A stretch of 42,340 nucleotides of DNA. Origin: a virus. The stretch spans positions 1 to 42,340 of IMG/VR virus record IMGVR_UViG_3300046463_000383. The stretch is one strand, 5' to 3'. The translations under genes were made by a program, and so were the position numbers. The notes under the pieces are model-generated. The model had not been told where the DNA came from. It saw only the letters and a program-made list of their open reading frames with translations, and did not search any database. Of the stretch, positions 1 to 6,634 are shown in pieces (the stretch's first letter is position 1; every line of letters begins with the position of its first letter).

Positions 1-127
1 GCCGCAGCCAACCCAGCAGCAGCAGAACATCCTGACGCAACTGCGTGCGCTGTTGATGGGCAACACCCTTGGCGGCATGGCCCCAATGGGCGCCAACACC
101 CAGTTCGGCTCAACCATGGGGTTCCCT
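1..127. repeat. Terminal direct repeat (left copy), identical to the last 127 bases
   Basis: Bases 1-127 are identical to 42214-42340. Both copies lie inside one open reading frame that stays in frame across the join, so the window is a circle written out with a 127-base overlap. An exact 127-base overlap is what a de Bruijn assembler with k=127 leaves on a circular contig, so this is probably an assembly signature and not a biological terminal repeat. The true packaged ends cannot be read from the sequence. Confidence 0.95.
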
Positions 128-508
128 AGCCTCTACGGGGCAAGCCCCGGCTTAGGGGGCTTCGGCGGCTCACCTGCCTCGCCAGGACCTACCCAAGGCG
201 CGAGCCCGACCGGCGGTCCTGGGGCGGGAATATCCGGGAATACCACGGGCGCCGCCCCAAGCCTGTCCCAGGCTAGTACGGGGTTAGCTGGTCAGGTTGC
301 GAACGCCCAGACCCTCGCCAACCAGGCCCTCGCCCAGCAATCCCAGTTGCGGGGGATGACGGCCAACGCTTCGCCGACGATGCAGGGGATGACGGCGGCT
401 CCGGCCCCAACCCAGACCATATCTCCGACCGTCTTGGCGGGCCTTGCCTCGCTCGCCGGCGGCGGATACTCCGTGCCCCAGGTGACCGGATCAGGCCGGT
501 ATTCGTGA
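1..508 (+). CDS. Low-complexity virion protein, C-terminal part (continues from 41561)
   Basis: This is the C-terminal part of a protein that starts at 41561. Joining 41561-42213 to 1-508 gives 386 residues. The part here is rich in Gly, Ala, Pro, Gln and Thr, with a Met-rich stretch and many PSP/AGG turns, and has no recognisable enzyme motif. It is the last gene after the large ejection protein and directly precedes the ATP-grasp gene, with a GTGA overlap at 505-508. Position and composition fit a small internal virion or tail-associated protein; the function is unknown. It appears broken only because of where the circle was cut. Confidence 0.8.
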   Translation, partial: PQPTQQQQNILTQLRALLMGNTLGGMAPMGANTQFGSTMGFPSLYGASPGLGGFGGSPASPGPTQGASPTGGPGAGISGNTTGAAPSLSQASTGLAGQVANAQTLANQALAQQSQLRGMTANASPTMQGMTAAPAPTQTISPTVLAGLASLAGGGYSVPQVTGSGRYS

Positions 509-1836
509 CGAAGCTCCTCATCCTCGATCCGAACGGCAACGCCTTGGATCTTGCGGTTCGAGCCAAGCAGCATGGCCACGACGTTCGCCACTTCATCAAG
601 GACAGCCCGAAGTGCAAGTGGATCGGCGACGGCTTGGTTCAGGTGGTGCGGGACTATGAGCCGTTCCTAAAATGGGCGGACCTGATCTTCCTCGCCGATA
701 ACGTCAAATATGACGCGCCCAAGTTCGACAGCTACCGTCCCTTTCTCAAGGCCCATATCGTCGGGGGAACCCGCGAGATGGCGCAATGGGAACTCGACCG
801 CAGCATCGGCATGGATGTGCTGAAGAAGCACGGGATCAAGGTCCCGGTCAGCCAGGAGTTCAATAGCTACGACAAGGCGATCGCGTTCGTTAGGGCCAAT
901 CCGGTGCGCTGGGTCAGTAAGCCGTCCGGGGATGCGGACAAGGCCCTCTCCTATTGCTCAAACACCCCGGCCGACATGATCTACATGCTGGAGCGCTGGA
1001 AGAAGAAAGGGCAGCAGCGTGATTTTATCTTGCAGGAATTTATTCCCGGCTGCGAAATGGCGGTGGGGGGATGGTACGGTCCCTCTGGGTGGGCTACCGC
1101 CTGGTGCGAGAATTTTGAGTTCAAAAAACTCATGGATGGTGACATGGGAGTTGCCACGGGAGAACAAGGAACCGTCCTACGTTACGTTTCTCGTTCCCGA
1201 CTCGCCAAGATGGTTCTGGAGCCTCTGACCGAGACGCTGGAGGATGCCGGCTATTGCGGCTACATCGATGTCAACTGTATCATCGATGACGAAGGCAATC
1301 CCTGGCCGCTGGAGTTCACCATGCGACCGGGGTGGCCGACGTGGAACATCCAGCAGGAATTGCATCCAGGAGATCCGGTCCAATGGCTCGTAAAGCTCGC
1401 CCAAGGGCAGACGCCGCCGGTGACGGAGGACCTGATCGCAATCGGGGTGGTGTTGTCAATCCCGGACTACCCGTACAGCCACCTGACCCGCAAGGAGGTC
1501 TGCGGGTGCCCAGTGTATGGCCTGACTACCGCGCTATTGTCACACACGCATTTCTGCGAGGTGATGTTGTGCGAGTGCCCCGCGGACAAGGAGGGGAGCA
1601 TCGTAAAAACCCGGATGCCGTCCACGGCGGGCGACTACGTTCTGGTGATGAGCGCGGCCGGCGAGACGGTGTATCAGGCGAAGCAGACGGCGTATCGGAG
1701 GCTGAAGCGGCTGACGTTGCCAAACTCTCCGATGTATCGGACAGACATTGGCGACAGGCTCTCGAAGCAGCTTCCGAAGATGCAAAGGCACGGCTTCGCG
1801 ATGGGGATGGAGTTTTCGACCGCAGCGCAGCTCTAG
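505..1836 (+). CDS. ATP-grasp ligase resembling phosphoribosylamine-glycine ligase (PurD-like)
   Basis: The 443-residue product begins with a Rossmann-like strand (LLILDPNGNALDLA), as in the N domain of PurD. ATP-grasp features follow: SKPSGDADKALSYC (about 137-150), LQEFIPGCEMAVGGW, and the metal/ATP-binding region GYIDVNCIIDDEGNPWPLEF followed by TMRPGWP, which corresponds to the EFNxRxGDPE region of glycinamide ribonucleotide synthetase. The C terminus has the PurD_C-like MYRTDIGDR. ATP-grasp enzymes join a carboxylate to an amine through an acyl phosphate. The GTG start overlaps the preceding stop (GTGA). No other purine gene is present and the gene sits at the end of the virion operon, so the substrate may not be phosphoribosylamine. 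The fold assignment is firm; the substrate is unknown. Confidence 0.8.
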   Translation: MTKLLILDPNGNALDLAVRAKQHGHDVRHFIKDSPKCKWIGDGLVQVVRDYEPFLKWADLIFLADNVKYDAPKFDSYRPFLKAHIVGGTREMAQWELDRSIGMDVLKKHGIKVPVSQEFNSYDKAIAFVRANPVRWVSKPSGDADKALSYCSNTPADMIYMLERWKKKGQQRDFILQEFIPGCEMAVGGWYGPSGWATAWCENFEFKKLMDGDMGVATGEQGTVLRYVSRSRLAKMVLEPLTETLEDAGYCGYIDVNCIIDDEGNPWPLEFTMRPGWPTWNIQQELHPGDPVQWLVKLAQGQTPPVTEDLIAIGVVLSIPDYPYSHLTRKEVCGCPVYGLTTALLSHTHFCEVMLCECPADKEGSIVKTRMPSTAGDYVLVMSAAGETVYQAKQTAYRRLKRLTLPNSPMYRTDIGDRLSKQLPKMQRHGFAMGMEFSTAAQL

Positions 1837-1856
1837 AGGCCTGCACCGACAAGAGC

Positions 1857-2111
1857 CTGGAGGTCGGCTACCAGCTCCTCCACCTTCCCCTGATCGGCCT
1901 CGACGCCAAGGATATCGTCAGAGTCGGGACGCTGAAAAAGGAAGTGATGAAGACCATGCTGCACACTCAGGTTCAGGTGGACGACCAGCGGCTGAAGCGG
2001 AAGGGGACGGATCTGTTGCCGGAGATTCTGAGACGGATGGAGGAGCAGAAGAAGCGTCTGGAACTCGACGGATTAATGGAACAGGTGGTAATGCCTCATG
2101 CAGGGGGGTGA
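1857..2111 (+). CDS. Hypothetical protein with uncertain start, end of late operon
   Basis: The frame reads as natural coding sequence from soon after the ATP-grasp stop (LEVGYQLLHLPLIGLDAKDIVRVG) to a charged helical C terminus (ILRRMEEQKKRLELDGLMEQ). However, there is no ATG, GTG or TTG in this frame between the ATP-grasp stop and 1944. Possible starts are CTG at 1857 (used here), GTG at 1944, or ATG at 1947, which has AAGGA 4-5 bases upstream. The last would give only 54 residues. Translation could also enter by a frameshift from the ATP-grasp gene. It converges on the leftward gene ending at 2139. Function unknown. Confidence 0.45.
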   Translation: MEVGYQLLHLPLIGLDAKDIVRVGTLKKEVMKTMLHTQVQVDDQRLKRKGTDLLPEILRRMEEQKKRLELDGLMEQVVMPHAGG

Positions 2112-2138
2112 GGGGTAGAGGCACGCGAGTCCACTTGG

Positions 2139-2375
2139 TCATTGCCTCGTCTGGCTCGGCGGCCAGGCCTCCTGGTTTGGTAGATGGCTTTCAACCCCCG
2201 GCGGCACTAGGGCGATGAAGGCGATTGTGTCATGCGGGACGTAGACCGATCCGTTGAAGTAGTATCCCTTGGACCTCACGTCCTGGACGAAGGAGTCGAG
2301 ACTGAACCCATCCGGGACCTGGGTGTCAAATACGGCTCCGTAGCGGGACCCGACGCGCAGGGTGTAAGGTGTCAT
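2139..2375 (-). CDS. Hypothetical protein, last gene of leftward early operon
   Basis: The 78-residue product has a folded-looking, aromatic-rich sequence (GSRYGAVFDTQVPDGF, SKGYYFNGSVYVPHDTIAFIALV) and no recognised domain. The ATG at 2375 overlaps the upstream stop (ATGA), as in most genes of this operon, so it is likely translated by coupling. It converges with the end of the late operon at 2111, leaving only 27 bases between. I see a weak inverted repeat in the gap but no convincing terminator. Confidence 0.65.
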   Translation of the reverse strand: MTPYTLRVGSRYGAVFDTQVPDGFSLDSFVQDVRSKGYYFNGSVYVPHDTIAFIALVPPGVESHLPNQEAWPPSQTRQ

Positions 2376-2518
2376 GGCTTCTTGCCCGCCTTCTCTTTCT
2401 TCTTCTCACTCAGCATGATCGCGATCGCCTGCTTGCGGTTCTTGACCAGGGGACCCTTCTTCGACCCGCTGTGAAGCTTGCCCGTCTTGTATTTGTGCAT
2501 GACTTCCTTACTGGGCAT
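2372..2518 (-). CDS. DUF6496-like small basic protein
   Basis: The 48-residue, strongly basic product starts MPSKEVMHKYKTGKLHSGSK and continues with VKNRKQAIAIMLSEKK. I recognise this pattern as the small DUF6496-type protein common in proteobacteria and their phages; its function is unknown. I chose the start at 2518 because AGGAGAT stands 8 bases upstream; an upstream in-frame codon at 2557 would add residues that do not belong to the pattern. The gene lies between the HNH gene and a 78-residue gene, overlapping both slightly. The lysine-rich composition would fit nucleic-acid binding, but that is inference. Confidence 0.75.
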   Translation of the reverse strand: MPSKEVMHKYKTGKLHSGSKKGPLVKNRKQAIAIMLSEKKKEKAGKKP

Positions 2519-2816
2519 CTTTAAATCTCCTGGCGATCTCGCTCTCACCCTTGGCAACCGGCAACCGGGCCTTTAGCTTGGCCTTGCGATCGGCAGCGTT
2601 CATGCCGGCAAAGTCGTGGTCCATGCTTGCCGCCAGATGGCAGCGGACGCATAGGACGCGGGCATTGGCCAGCGTATCGTCGCCGCCCTTCCATTGTGGG
2701 ACGACGTGATGAACCTCGAACCGGCCGGGCTTCAGTTGGCCGCCGCATTCCTCGCACTGGCCCTGGGCGCGGGCCAACGCCTCGTCCTGGGTCTTGGCTG
2801 AGAAACCGTGTTTCAT
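2508..2816 (-). CDS. HNH endonuclease
   Basis: The 102-residue protein has the HNH fold signature: CEECGGQLKPG (first Cys pair), FEVHHVVPQWKGGDDTLANARVL (catalytic HH and the Asn after GGDDT), then CVRCHLAA (second Cys pair and His). HNH enzymes nick or cut DNA with one metal ion at the HH motif, while the four cysteines hold a structural zinc. In phages such enzymes serve packaging, homing or host DNA degradation. This one lies in the leftward recombination operon, not next to terminase, so a recombination or early nuclease role is more likely than packaging. ATGA overlap with the upstream gene supports the start at 2816. Confidence 0.88.
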   Translation of the reverse strand: MKHGFSAKTQDEALARAQGQCEECGGQLKPGRFEVHHVVPQWKGGDDTLANARVLCVRCHLAASMDHDFAGMNAADRKAKLKARLPVAKGESEIARRFKDAQ

Positions 2817-3082
2817 TTGCTGTACCTATCGAAGTTCTCTTCCAAGGCTAAACGGTCCTCCCCCCACCACTTGCGGGCGACCATGCATGCGGTCTTAAAG
2901 GACTTAACTTTCTGTACATAACGCTTCCGGCTGACGCCTGCCCGCCGAAACCACCAGAAGACCTCCCAGTTCTTGCCCTTTTTGCGGATGACAGGCTTGG
3001 TCGTCGCTGGCGTGCATGACGCGGTATAGCTATGCGAGTACGCCTCGGCGTCTTCCAGCCACTCTCTGCGCTCGCGTTTCAT
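2813..3082 (-). CDS. Hypothetical basic protein
   Basis: The 89-residue product is rich in Arg, Lys and Trp (KGKNWEVFWWFRRAGVSRKRYVQKVKSF, ARKWWGEDRL) and resembles no family I can name. The basic, aromatic character could fit DNA binding. I chose ATG at 3082, which shares a base with the upstream stop (TGATG) and has GGAG 8 bases upstream, over a GTG two codons earlier. It is part of the leftward operon, between the 66-residue protein and the HNH endonuclease. Confidence 0.65.
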   Translation of the reverse strand: MKRERREWLEDAEAYSHSYTASCTPATTKPVIRKKGKNWEVFWWFRRAGVSRKRYVQKVKSFKTACMVARKWWGEDRLALEENFDRYSK

Positions 3083-3282
3083 CACCACGGCTCCAATTTC
3101 GGCTGCGGCACTGTGGGGAGTTTGGGTCCGTAGCGAATGGCCTCTAACTGGTCCTCGATTCGCGCCAGAGATTGGACGACGGCGAGCCGAAACTGCCGTT
3201 CCAGTTCCTCTTTTTTGGCCTCTCCCTCTGCGACGATCTGATGCAGCTCGTCCAGGGTTTTGGTTTTCATGTCGTCGGTCAT
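3082..3282 (-). CDS. Hypothetical coiled-coil protein
   Basis: The 66-residue product has one long predicted amphipathic helix (about residues 5-48: TLDELHQIVAEGEAKKEELE, then RQFRLAVVQSLARIEDQLEA) and a proline-rich tail. No family recognised. I placed the start at 3282 because GGAGG stands 5 bases upstream and the ATG overlaps the stop of ninB (ATGA); a more distant start at 3321 would lie inside ninB. It could be a small oligomerising partner of the recombination proteins, but this is only positional inference. Confidence 0.65.
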   Translation of the reverse strand: MTDDMKTKTLDELHQIVAEGEAKKEELERQFRLAVVQSLARIEDQLEAIRYGPKLPTVPQPKLEPW

Positions 3283-3662
3283 GCTGCCTCCGAGAAGGAT
3301 ACGTCGTGTTCCGCGCCCCATGCCAGGATGAACTCGATCAGTTCGCTCATTTCCGCCTTGCTAAGGTCGGAGGACGACAGCCCGATCGGCAGGAAGGTCT
3401 TGCCGTCGAGGGCGGGAAGGAACTGGATCTCCCGGCCCATAGCATGGAGGAACAGCGACTTCCATGCATCCGCGTCGTACTTCCGGCCGCAATGCTCGAC
3501 CTGACGGGAGACATCGGTCAGGAGCGCCCACATTTTGGCGTTCTGCTCCAGCGTCCGCCGCGGGGCCTTGAACTCGACCCTGGTGCCGTCTTTCATTCGC
3601 CCAAGCCAGTCGGCCGCGCGGGCGCGGGTGGAGGGGCCGAGGATGAGGACGGCGCGGCTCAT
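3279..3662 (-). CDS. ninB: NinB-family recombination protein
   Basis: The 127-residue product matches NinB, the lambda Orf family. The diagnostic stretch is RRTLEQNAKMWALLTDVSRQ (about residues 35-54) followed by VEHCGRKYDADAWKSLFLHAM, and the length is close to the family's usual length. In lambda this protein binds single-stranded DNA and the host SSB and replaces RecFOR functions in recombination. Here it shares an operon with an ERF annealing protein and a YqaJ exonuclease, so the three probably form a complete exonuclease-annealing-mediator set. The start at 3662 overlaps the upstream stop (ATGA). Confidence 0.88.
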   Translation of the reverse strand: MSRAVLILGPSTRARAADWLGRMKDGTRVEFKAPRRTLEQNAKMWALLTDVSRQVEHCGRKYDADAWKSLFLHAMGREIQFLPALDGKTFLPIGLSSSDLSKAEMSELIEFILAWGAEHDVSFSEAA

Positions 3663-4012
3663 TGCTTTTCGTTGCGGTGGAGCACGTCGAGCATGAAGTT
3701 CAGTTCGCCCTTGTGCTTATCGAGTTCGATGTAGTGCTCATCGAAGTCCTTGATCTGGTCTGGGGTGCGCAGATCGGTTTCCAGCGGCGCTTCCCGCGGC
3801 TCCGGATGGGTGGGGGCCTCGGCCTTCGGCTGGGTGACGATCTCGACGTAGTAGGATCGATCCTGCGGGGCCTGGACGGGGGCGGGGGCCGCAACTCCGC
3901 ACCGCTGGGGCCACGGGTACCTCCAGGTGTGATACCGATGGCAGGCGTCGGCCGGCTGGATCGAGAACAGCGCGGCGCCGAGGGCCAGGGCAGGGATAGA
4001 GAACCGGATCAC
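3659..4012 (-). CDS. Exported hypothetical protein
   Basis: The 117-residue product has a typical signal peptide: basic start (MIR), hydrophobic core IPALALGAALF and a likely cleavage site after ADA (about residue 23). The mature part is short, with His/Trp/Arg near the start, a proline-rich linker (APAPVQAPQ) and an acidic C-terminal helix. It therefore probably acts in the periplasm, which is odd in the middle of a DNA recombination operon. Overlaps with both neighbours (ATGA at 4009-4012 and 3659-3662) show it is co-translated with them. A superinfection or envelope role is possible; no family recognised. Confidence 0.7.
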   Translation of the reverse strand: MIRFSIPALALGAALFSIQPADACHRYHTWRYPWPQRCGVAAPAPVQAPQDRSYYVEIVTQPKAEAPTHPEPREAPLETDLRTPDQIKDFDEHYIELDKHKGELNFMLDVLHRNEKQ

Positions 4013-4776
4013 GGCGTCTCTCCATACTGCTGGCGCAAATCTTTCAGTTTGATCTCAATCTCTTCGAGGAAGGTTATGACCCCTATCCTCAACTCTTGGG
4101 CGAGGCCTTGGTCCCAAGTGATCTTCTGGACATACATCTGCATCGAGGGAGGGAAATCTGGGTGGTAGCTGACGAAGTGCGCCCAGCGCCGTTCCGCACA
4201 TTCCATCTGCCACTGGATTTGTATGTAATAGTCAGGATCTATGCTGCACTTCAGGAGCGTGTCGAGATGCGCGGCATGTTCCGGGCATTTGATTTCGAGC
4301 ACGCAGTCATCGCCTACGAACCCGTCCGGGGAGGCGTGGGTCCATTGGATGCTTGGATGCTTGACGATGCCGGTCTCTGTGACCGCAACCCCATACTTCA
4401 GCTCATAGGCCGCCCGCGCCATCGGCTCCTTCTGTAGGCCCTCCAGCATGGCCTGGGACTGGAATGTCCTGACCGGCCTTCCCGTGAGCCGCTCGGCCAC
4501 CTTCCTGGCCATCAGGGAGGCCCTCGTGGCGGCTGGAGAGCCGTTCTTGAGCCTGCGGGTGGCGTCGGCGATCTCGGAGGCCCCGACGCTGCCGCAGCGG
4601 TCCAGCCGCCATTGCTCGGTGTCCTGGGGGGCGGGAGGAATTTTCCAACCCTTGGTTTGGATCTGCTCAAGTTCGTTCGGAGTTTCCCGAGGAACTTGCA
4701 TCGCGGTTTGCTGAACAATCTGTGCCATCGTAAGTGTCCGTTCCAGTTTGCAATGCTCCCAAGGGGGGAAGGTCAT
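4009..4776 (-). CDS. YqaJ-like / lambda-type alkaline exonuclease
   Basis: The 255-residue product carries the PD-(D/E)XK exonuclease motifs of the YqaJ viral recombinase family: RCGSVGASEIADA, GLQKEPMARAAYE, the active-site stretch ASPDGFVGDDCVLEIKCP (catalytic Asp, Glu and Lys in the SPDG...LEIK pattern) and YYIQIQWQMECAE. Enzymes of this family digest one strand from DNA ends to make single-stranded tails that the annealing partner uses. The neighbouring ERF gene is that partner. I chose ATG at 4776 because it overlaps the ERF stop (ATGA) and AAGGGA lies about 7 bases upstream; an internal ATG at 4728 is an alternative start. Confidence 0.88.
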   Translation of the reverse strand: MTFPPWEHCKLERTLTMAQIVQQTAMQVPRETPNELEQIQTKGWKIPPAPQDTEQWRLDRCGSVGASEIADATRRLKNGSPAATRASLMARKVAERLTGRPVRTFQSQAMLEGLQKEPMARAAYELKYGVAVTETGIVKHPSIQWTHASPDGFVGDDCVLEIKCPEHAAHLDTLLKCSIDPDYYIQIQWQMECAERRWAHFVSYHPDFPPSMQMYVQKITWDQGLAQELRIGVITFLEEIEIKLKDLRQQYGETP

Positions 4777-5441
4777 TGCGGTTTCCCTTCAAGGGTCTTC
4801 AGCCGCTCGGTGACCAATCCAAGCAGCGCCTTGGTTTGCTCGGCGGTGAACAGGTCGCGGCGCATCGTGGCCTCTTGGCTCCAGCGCCCCCGGATCGCGG
4901 CGGGATCGGAAGAGTTGGTGACAAAAACCTCCCAGTCCTGCCGGTATCGGTCTGCCGACATCGAGCCATTGCCGCCGCGCTTCTCCGATGCTGCGTTGCC
5001 GTCGTCGTCGTCGTCGGCGCCAGAGATCCCGACCATGCCGAACAGGCTGTAGCGGCGGGCGTAGGTCAGGGCGGACCCCATCTGCTGGGGGGTGAGCTTC
5101 TCGAAAGCCCCGACCGGCCATTCGCTCTCGATGCTATCGCCCGAGACGGCGTGGATGAGGGCGGTGGTGAGGTACAGGACCCCGCCGTCGACGCGGGTGG
5201 TCTGGACATAGGCGATCCCGTGCTTGGACAGGGCCTCGCGGATGGCTATGATCCCGTCCGCGAGGTTGGCGTACTTGCTCTTGAAGTGGGGGTTCTCGGC
5301 GTTCCTGGCGGGATTGCGGATCTCGCCCTGCGCCCGTGCCAGAGCCTCGGCGATCCTGCCGAACTTGCCGTAGTCCTGTTTATGTTCGTCGATAAGATGT
5401 TGTTGGTGGTATTGTATCGAAGCGGCCGCTGAATCGGTCAT
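4773..5441 (-). CDS. erf: ERF-family single-strand annealing protein
   Basis: The 222-residue product matches the ERF superfamily (P22 Erf): FGRIAEALARAQGEIRN, NPHFKSKYANLADGIIAIRE, LSKHGIAYVQ, and the core MGSALTYARRYSLFGMVGIS followed by an acidic DDDDDG run. It anneals complementary single strands, probably after resection by the adjacent exonuclease, to repair, circularise or recombine phage DNA. I chose ATG at 5441, with AAGAGG 8 bases upstream and an overlap with the preceding stop; a GTG at 5465 and an ATG at 5447 are alternatives. The C-terminal third is variable, as is usual in the family. Confidence 0.88.
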   Translation of the reverse strand: MTDSAAASIQYHQQHLIDEHKQDYGKFGRIAEALARAQGEIRNPARNAENPHFKSKYANLADGIIAIREALSKHGIAYVQTTRVDGGVLYLTTALIHAVSGDSIESEWPVGAFEKLTPQQMGSALTYARRYSLFGMVGISGADDDDDGNAASEKRGGNGSMSADRYRQDWEVFVTNSSDPAAIRGRWSQEATMRRDLFTAEQTKALLGLVTERLKTLEGKPQ

Positions 5442-5692
5442 CGCCATGTCCTCTTGATGATCCACTTGGTTGTGGTGTCCGGGTCTGGGAAGACCCCGAA
5501 TTTCCAGTAGGAGCCTGCGAAGGTCTCATTGAAATAGGCGGTCGTGGCGATCGCTGAGCCAAGCTGGGCGAACGGGCCGGTGTAGAACTCCCACTCGGGT
5601 TCTTCCTCCTCCGGTTCCGGTTCAGGCGTCCGGCCAAAGCGTTCATCTTCGTCGCGGTCGCTGCGGGTACGCCAGGAATCATAGCTGCTCAT
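5438..5692 (-). CDS. Hypothetical acidic protein, first gene of leftward early operon
   Basis: The 84-residue product has a charged, acidic N-terminal half (RSDRDEDERFGRTPEPEPEE) and an aromatic C-terminal half ending in a basic tail. No family recognised. The start at 5692 is marked by a strong AAGGAGG a few bases upstream; a longer frame reaching 6055 would run through the divergent promoter region and the facing gene, so I reject it. As the first gene of the leftward operon it would be made early and strongly. Its acidic run recalls DNA-mimic proteins, but there is no firm evidence for that. Confidence 0.7.
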   Translation of the reverse strand: MSSYDSWRTRSDRDEDERFGRTPEPEPEEEEPEWEFYTGPFAQLGSAIATTAYFNETFAGSYWKFGVFPDPDTTTKWIIKRTWR

Positions 5693-5788
5693 TTGCCATC
5701 CTCCTTCAGTCCCCGCCAACATGCGTAAACGACAATCCAATGTCAAGAGCCAATTGACATATGGCGAAAATAATGTTCGTATACGACC
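5693..5788. promoter_or_regulatory. Divergent early promoter/operator region
   Basis: Two consensus -35 boxes stand back to back: TTGACA on the minus strand at 5746-5741 and TTGACA on the plus strand at 5754-5759, forming a symmetric TGTCAA-N7-TTGACA inverted repeat (5741-5759). The -10 boxes are weak (CATGTT at 5723-5718 on the minus strand; none convincing on the plus strand). Flanking it are two similar motifs, GCGTAAACGACAA (5723-5735) and TCGTATACGACCA (5777-5789), the latter containing the perfect palindrome TCGTATACGA (5777-5786). This looks like a lambda-type early switch bound by the HTH regulator encoded at 5789. Confidence 0.65.
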
Positions 5789-6163
5789 ATGAGGATTGAC
5801 GACTACCTTGAGGAGCACGGCCTCAACGCCAACGTCTTGGCGATCGCCGCCGGGTTGCCCTATTCCACCGTGTACAAGATCCTGCGCGGGACGCATCAGC
5901 CCCGGCTCCCGACCATGCAGGCAATTTCTCGCGCCACCAACGGCAAGGTCAGCACGATCGAGGATTTCAGCATGGCGAACCGCAAGAAGACCAAGGCCGA
6001 GGTCAACTACACGTCCAGCGCCAGCATGCGCATGCTGTCGGAGGAAAGCAGGCACTTACGCGAGCGCTGCGACGGCTGCCGTTACTTCCTCAAACCGTCC
6101 GGATGCACCTTGGTCGAGGGATCGATCGCCCCGGGCGGCTGGTGCAAGCTGTTCGAGCGATGA
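5789..6163 (+). CDS. HTH regulator with C-terminal HiPIP-like four-cysteine motif
   Basis: The 124-residue product has an N-terminal helix-turn-helix (about residues 5-58: YLEEHGLNANVLAIAAGLPY then STVYKILRGTHQPRLPTMQ), like XRE/Cro proteins. A basic linker leads to a C-terminal module with C94, C97, C106 and C119 in the order C-x2-C-x8-C-x12-C ending GGWCKLF. That spacing resembles high-potential iron-sulfur proteins and the similar cysteine boxes seen in some phage proteins. It may bind the divergent region just upstream and so control both early operons. Whether the cysteines bind a cluster or zinc is unknown; an iron or redox-sensing switch is an inference. Confidence 0.75.
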   Translation: MRIDDYLEEHGLNANVLAIAAGLPYSTVYKILRGTHQPRLPTMQAISRATNGKVSTIEDFSMANRKKTKAEVNYTSSASMRMLSEESRHLRERCDGCRYFLKPSGCTLVEGSIAPGGWCKLFER

Positions 6164-6279
6164 ACGCCGCCACGCTATTGGCGATGGCCGTCTCCATTCC
6201 CGCTTCGGCCCTCTGCGCCACCATTATCATGTACGGAATCATGCCCCTTCTTGACAGGTTATTCGGTGATGATTCCTGA
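6160..6279 (+). CDS. Small membrane protein (39 residues)
   Basis: The ATG at 6160 overlaps the stop of the HTH gene (ATGA) and the frame ends at 6279 inside the start of the VRR-NUC gene. The product has one long hydrophobic segment (LLAMAVSIPASALCATIIMY) and a short charged tail LDRLFGDDS, so it is probably a single-pass inner-membrane protein. Its tight packing between two overlapping genes supports it being real. Function unknown. Confidence 0.55.
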   Translation: MNAATLLAMAVSIPASALCATIIMYGIMPLLDRLFGDDS

Positions 6280-6634
6280 CCGCAACGCCGAGGCTAAGCG
6301 CCAAGCGGCGATCGTGGCCTATGTCCGCTGGACTTGCCCGCAAGTCATCATCTTCGCGGTGCCCAATGGGGGCCTCCGCACCAAAGCGGAAGCCGCTCGG
6401 CTCAAATGGACCGGCGTCCTCGCCGGGGTCTATGACTTGGTCCTCGTGCTGCCGCGGGGTCGGACGGCGTTCTGGGAGACCAAGACCGACCGTGGCCGGC
6501 TTTCTGCGGATCAGCAAGCCTTTCGCGATCGTCTCGTCCTTCTCGGCCACCAGCATGCGGTGGTGTGCAGCATCGATGACGCCCGGCGGGAACTGATCCG
6601 GCTTGGCGTCGAGACTCGGGAGGCGGTGGCGTGA
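6269..6634 (+). CDS. VRR-NUC domain nuclease
   Basis: The 121-residue product has the VRR-NUC (virus-type replication-repair nuclease) pattern: VPNGGLRTKAEAARLKWTGV, GVYDLVLVLP with the first catalytic Asp, and FWETKTDRGRLSADQQAF with the ExK pair, then a C-terminal helix IDDARRELIRLG. These small PD-(D/E)XK enzymes cut branched DNA such as Holliday junctions or flaps. A role in resolving recombination or replication intermediates for packaging fits its place in the early operon. I chose the ATG at 6269, inside the end of the small membrane gene; an upstream start at 6251 adds six residues. The stop overlaps the GTG of the GcrA-like gene. Confidence 0.85.
   Translation: MIPDRNAEAKRQAAIVAYVRWTCPQVIIFAVPNGGLRTKAEAARLKWTGVLAGVYDLVLVLPRGRTAFWETKTDRGRLSADQQAFRDRLVLLGHQHAVVCSIDDARRELIRLGVETREAVA

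Noticed and set aside
1332-1856. Upstream extension of the frame ending at 2111
   Set aside because: Within the ATP-grasp gene this frame is Arg/Gly/Asp-rich shadow sequence; only the part beyond the ATP-grasp stop looks coding.
2092-2123. Inverted repeat TGCCTC / GAGGCA as a terminator between converging operons
   Set aside because: Only six pairs, a 20-base loop and no T-tract.
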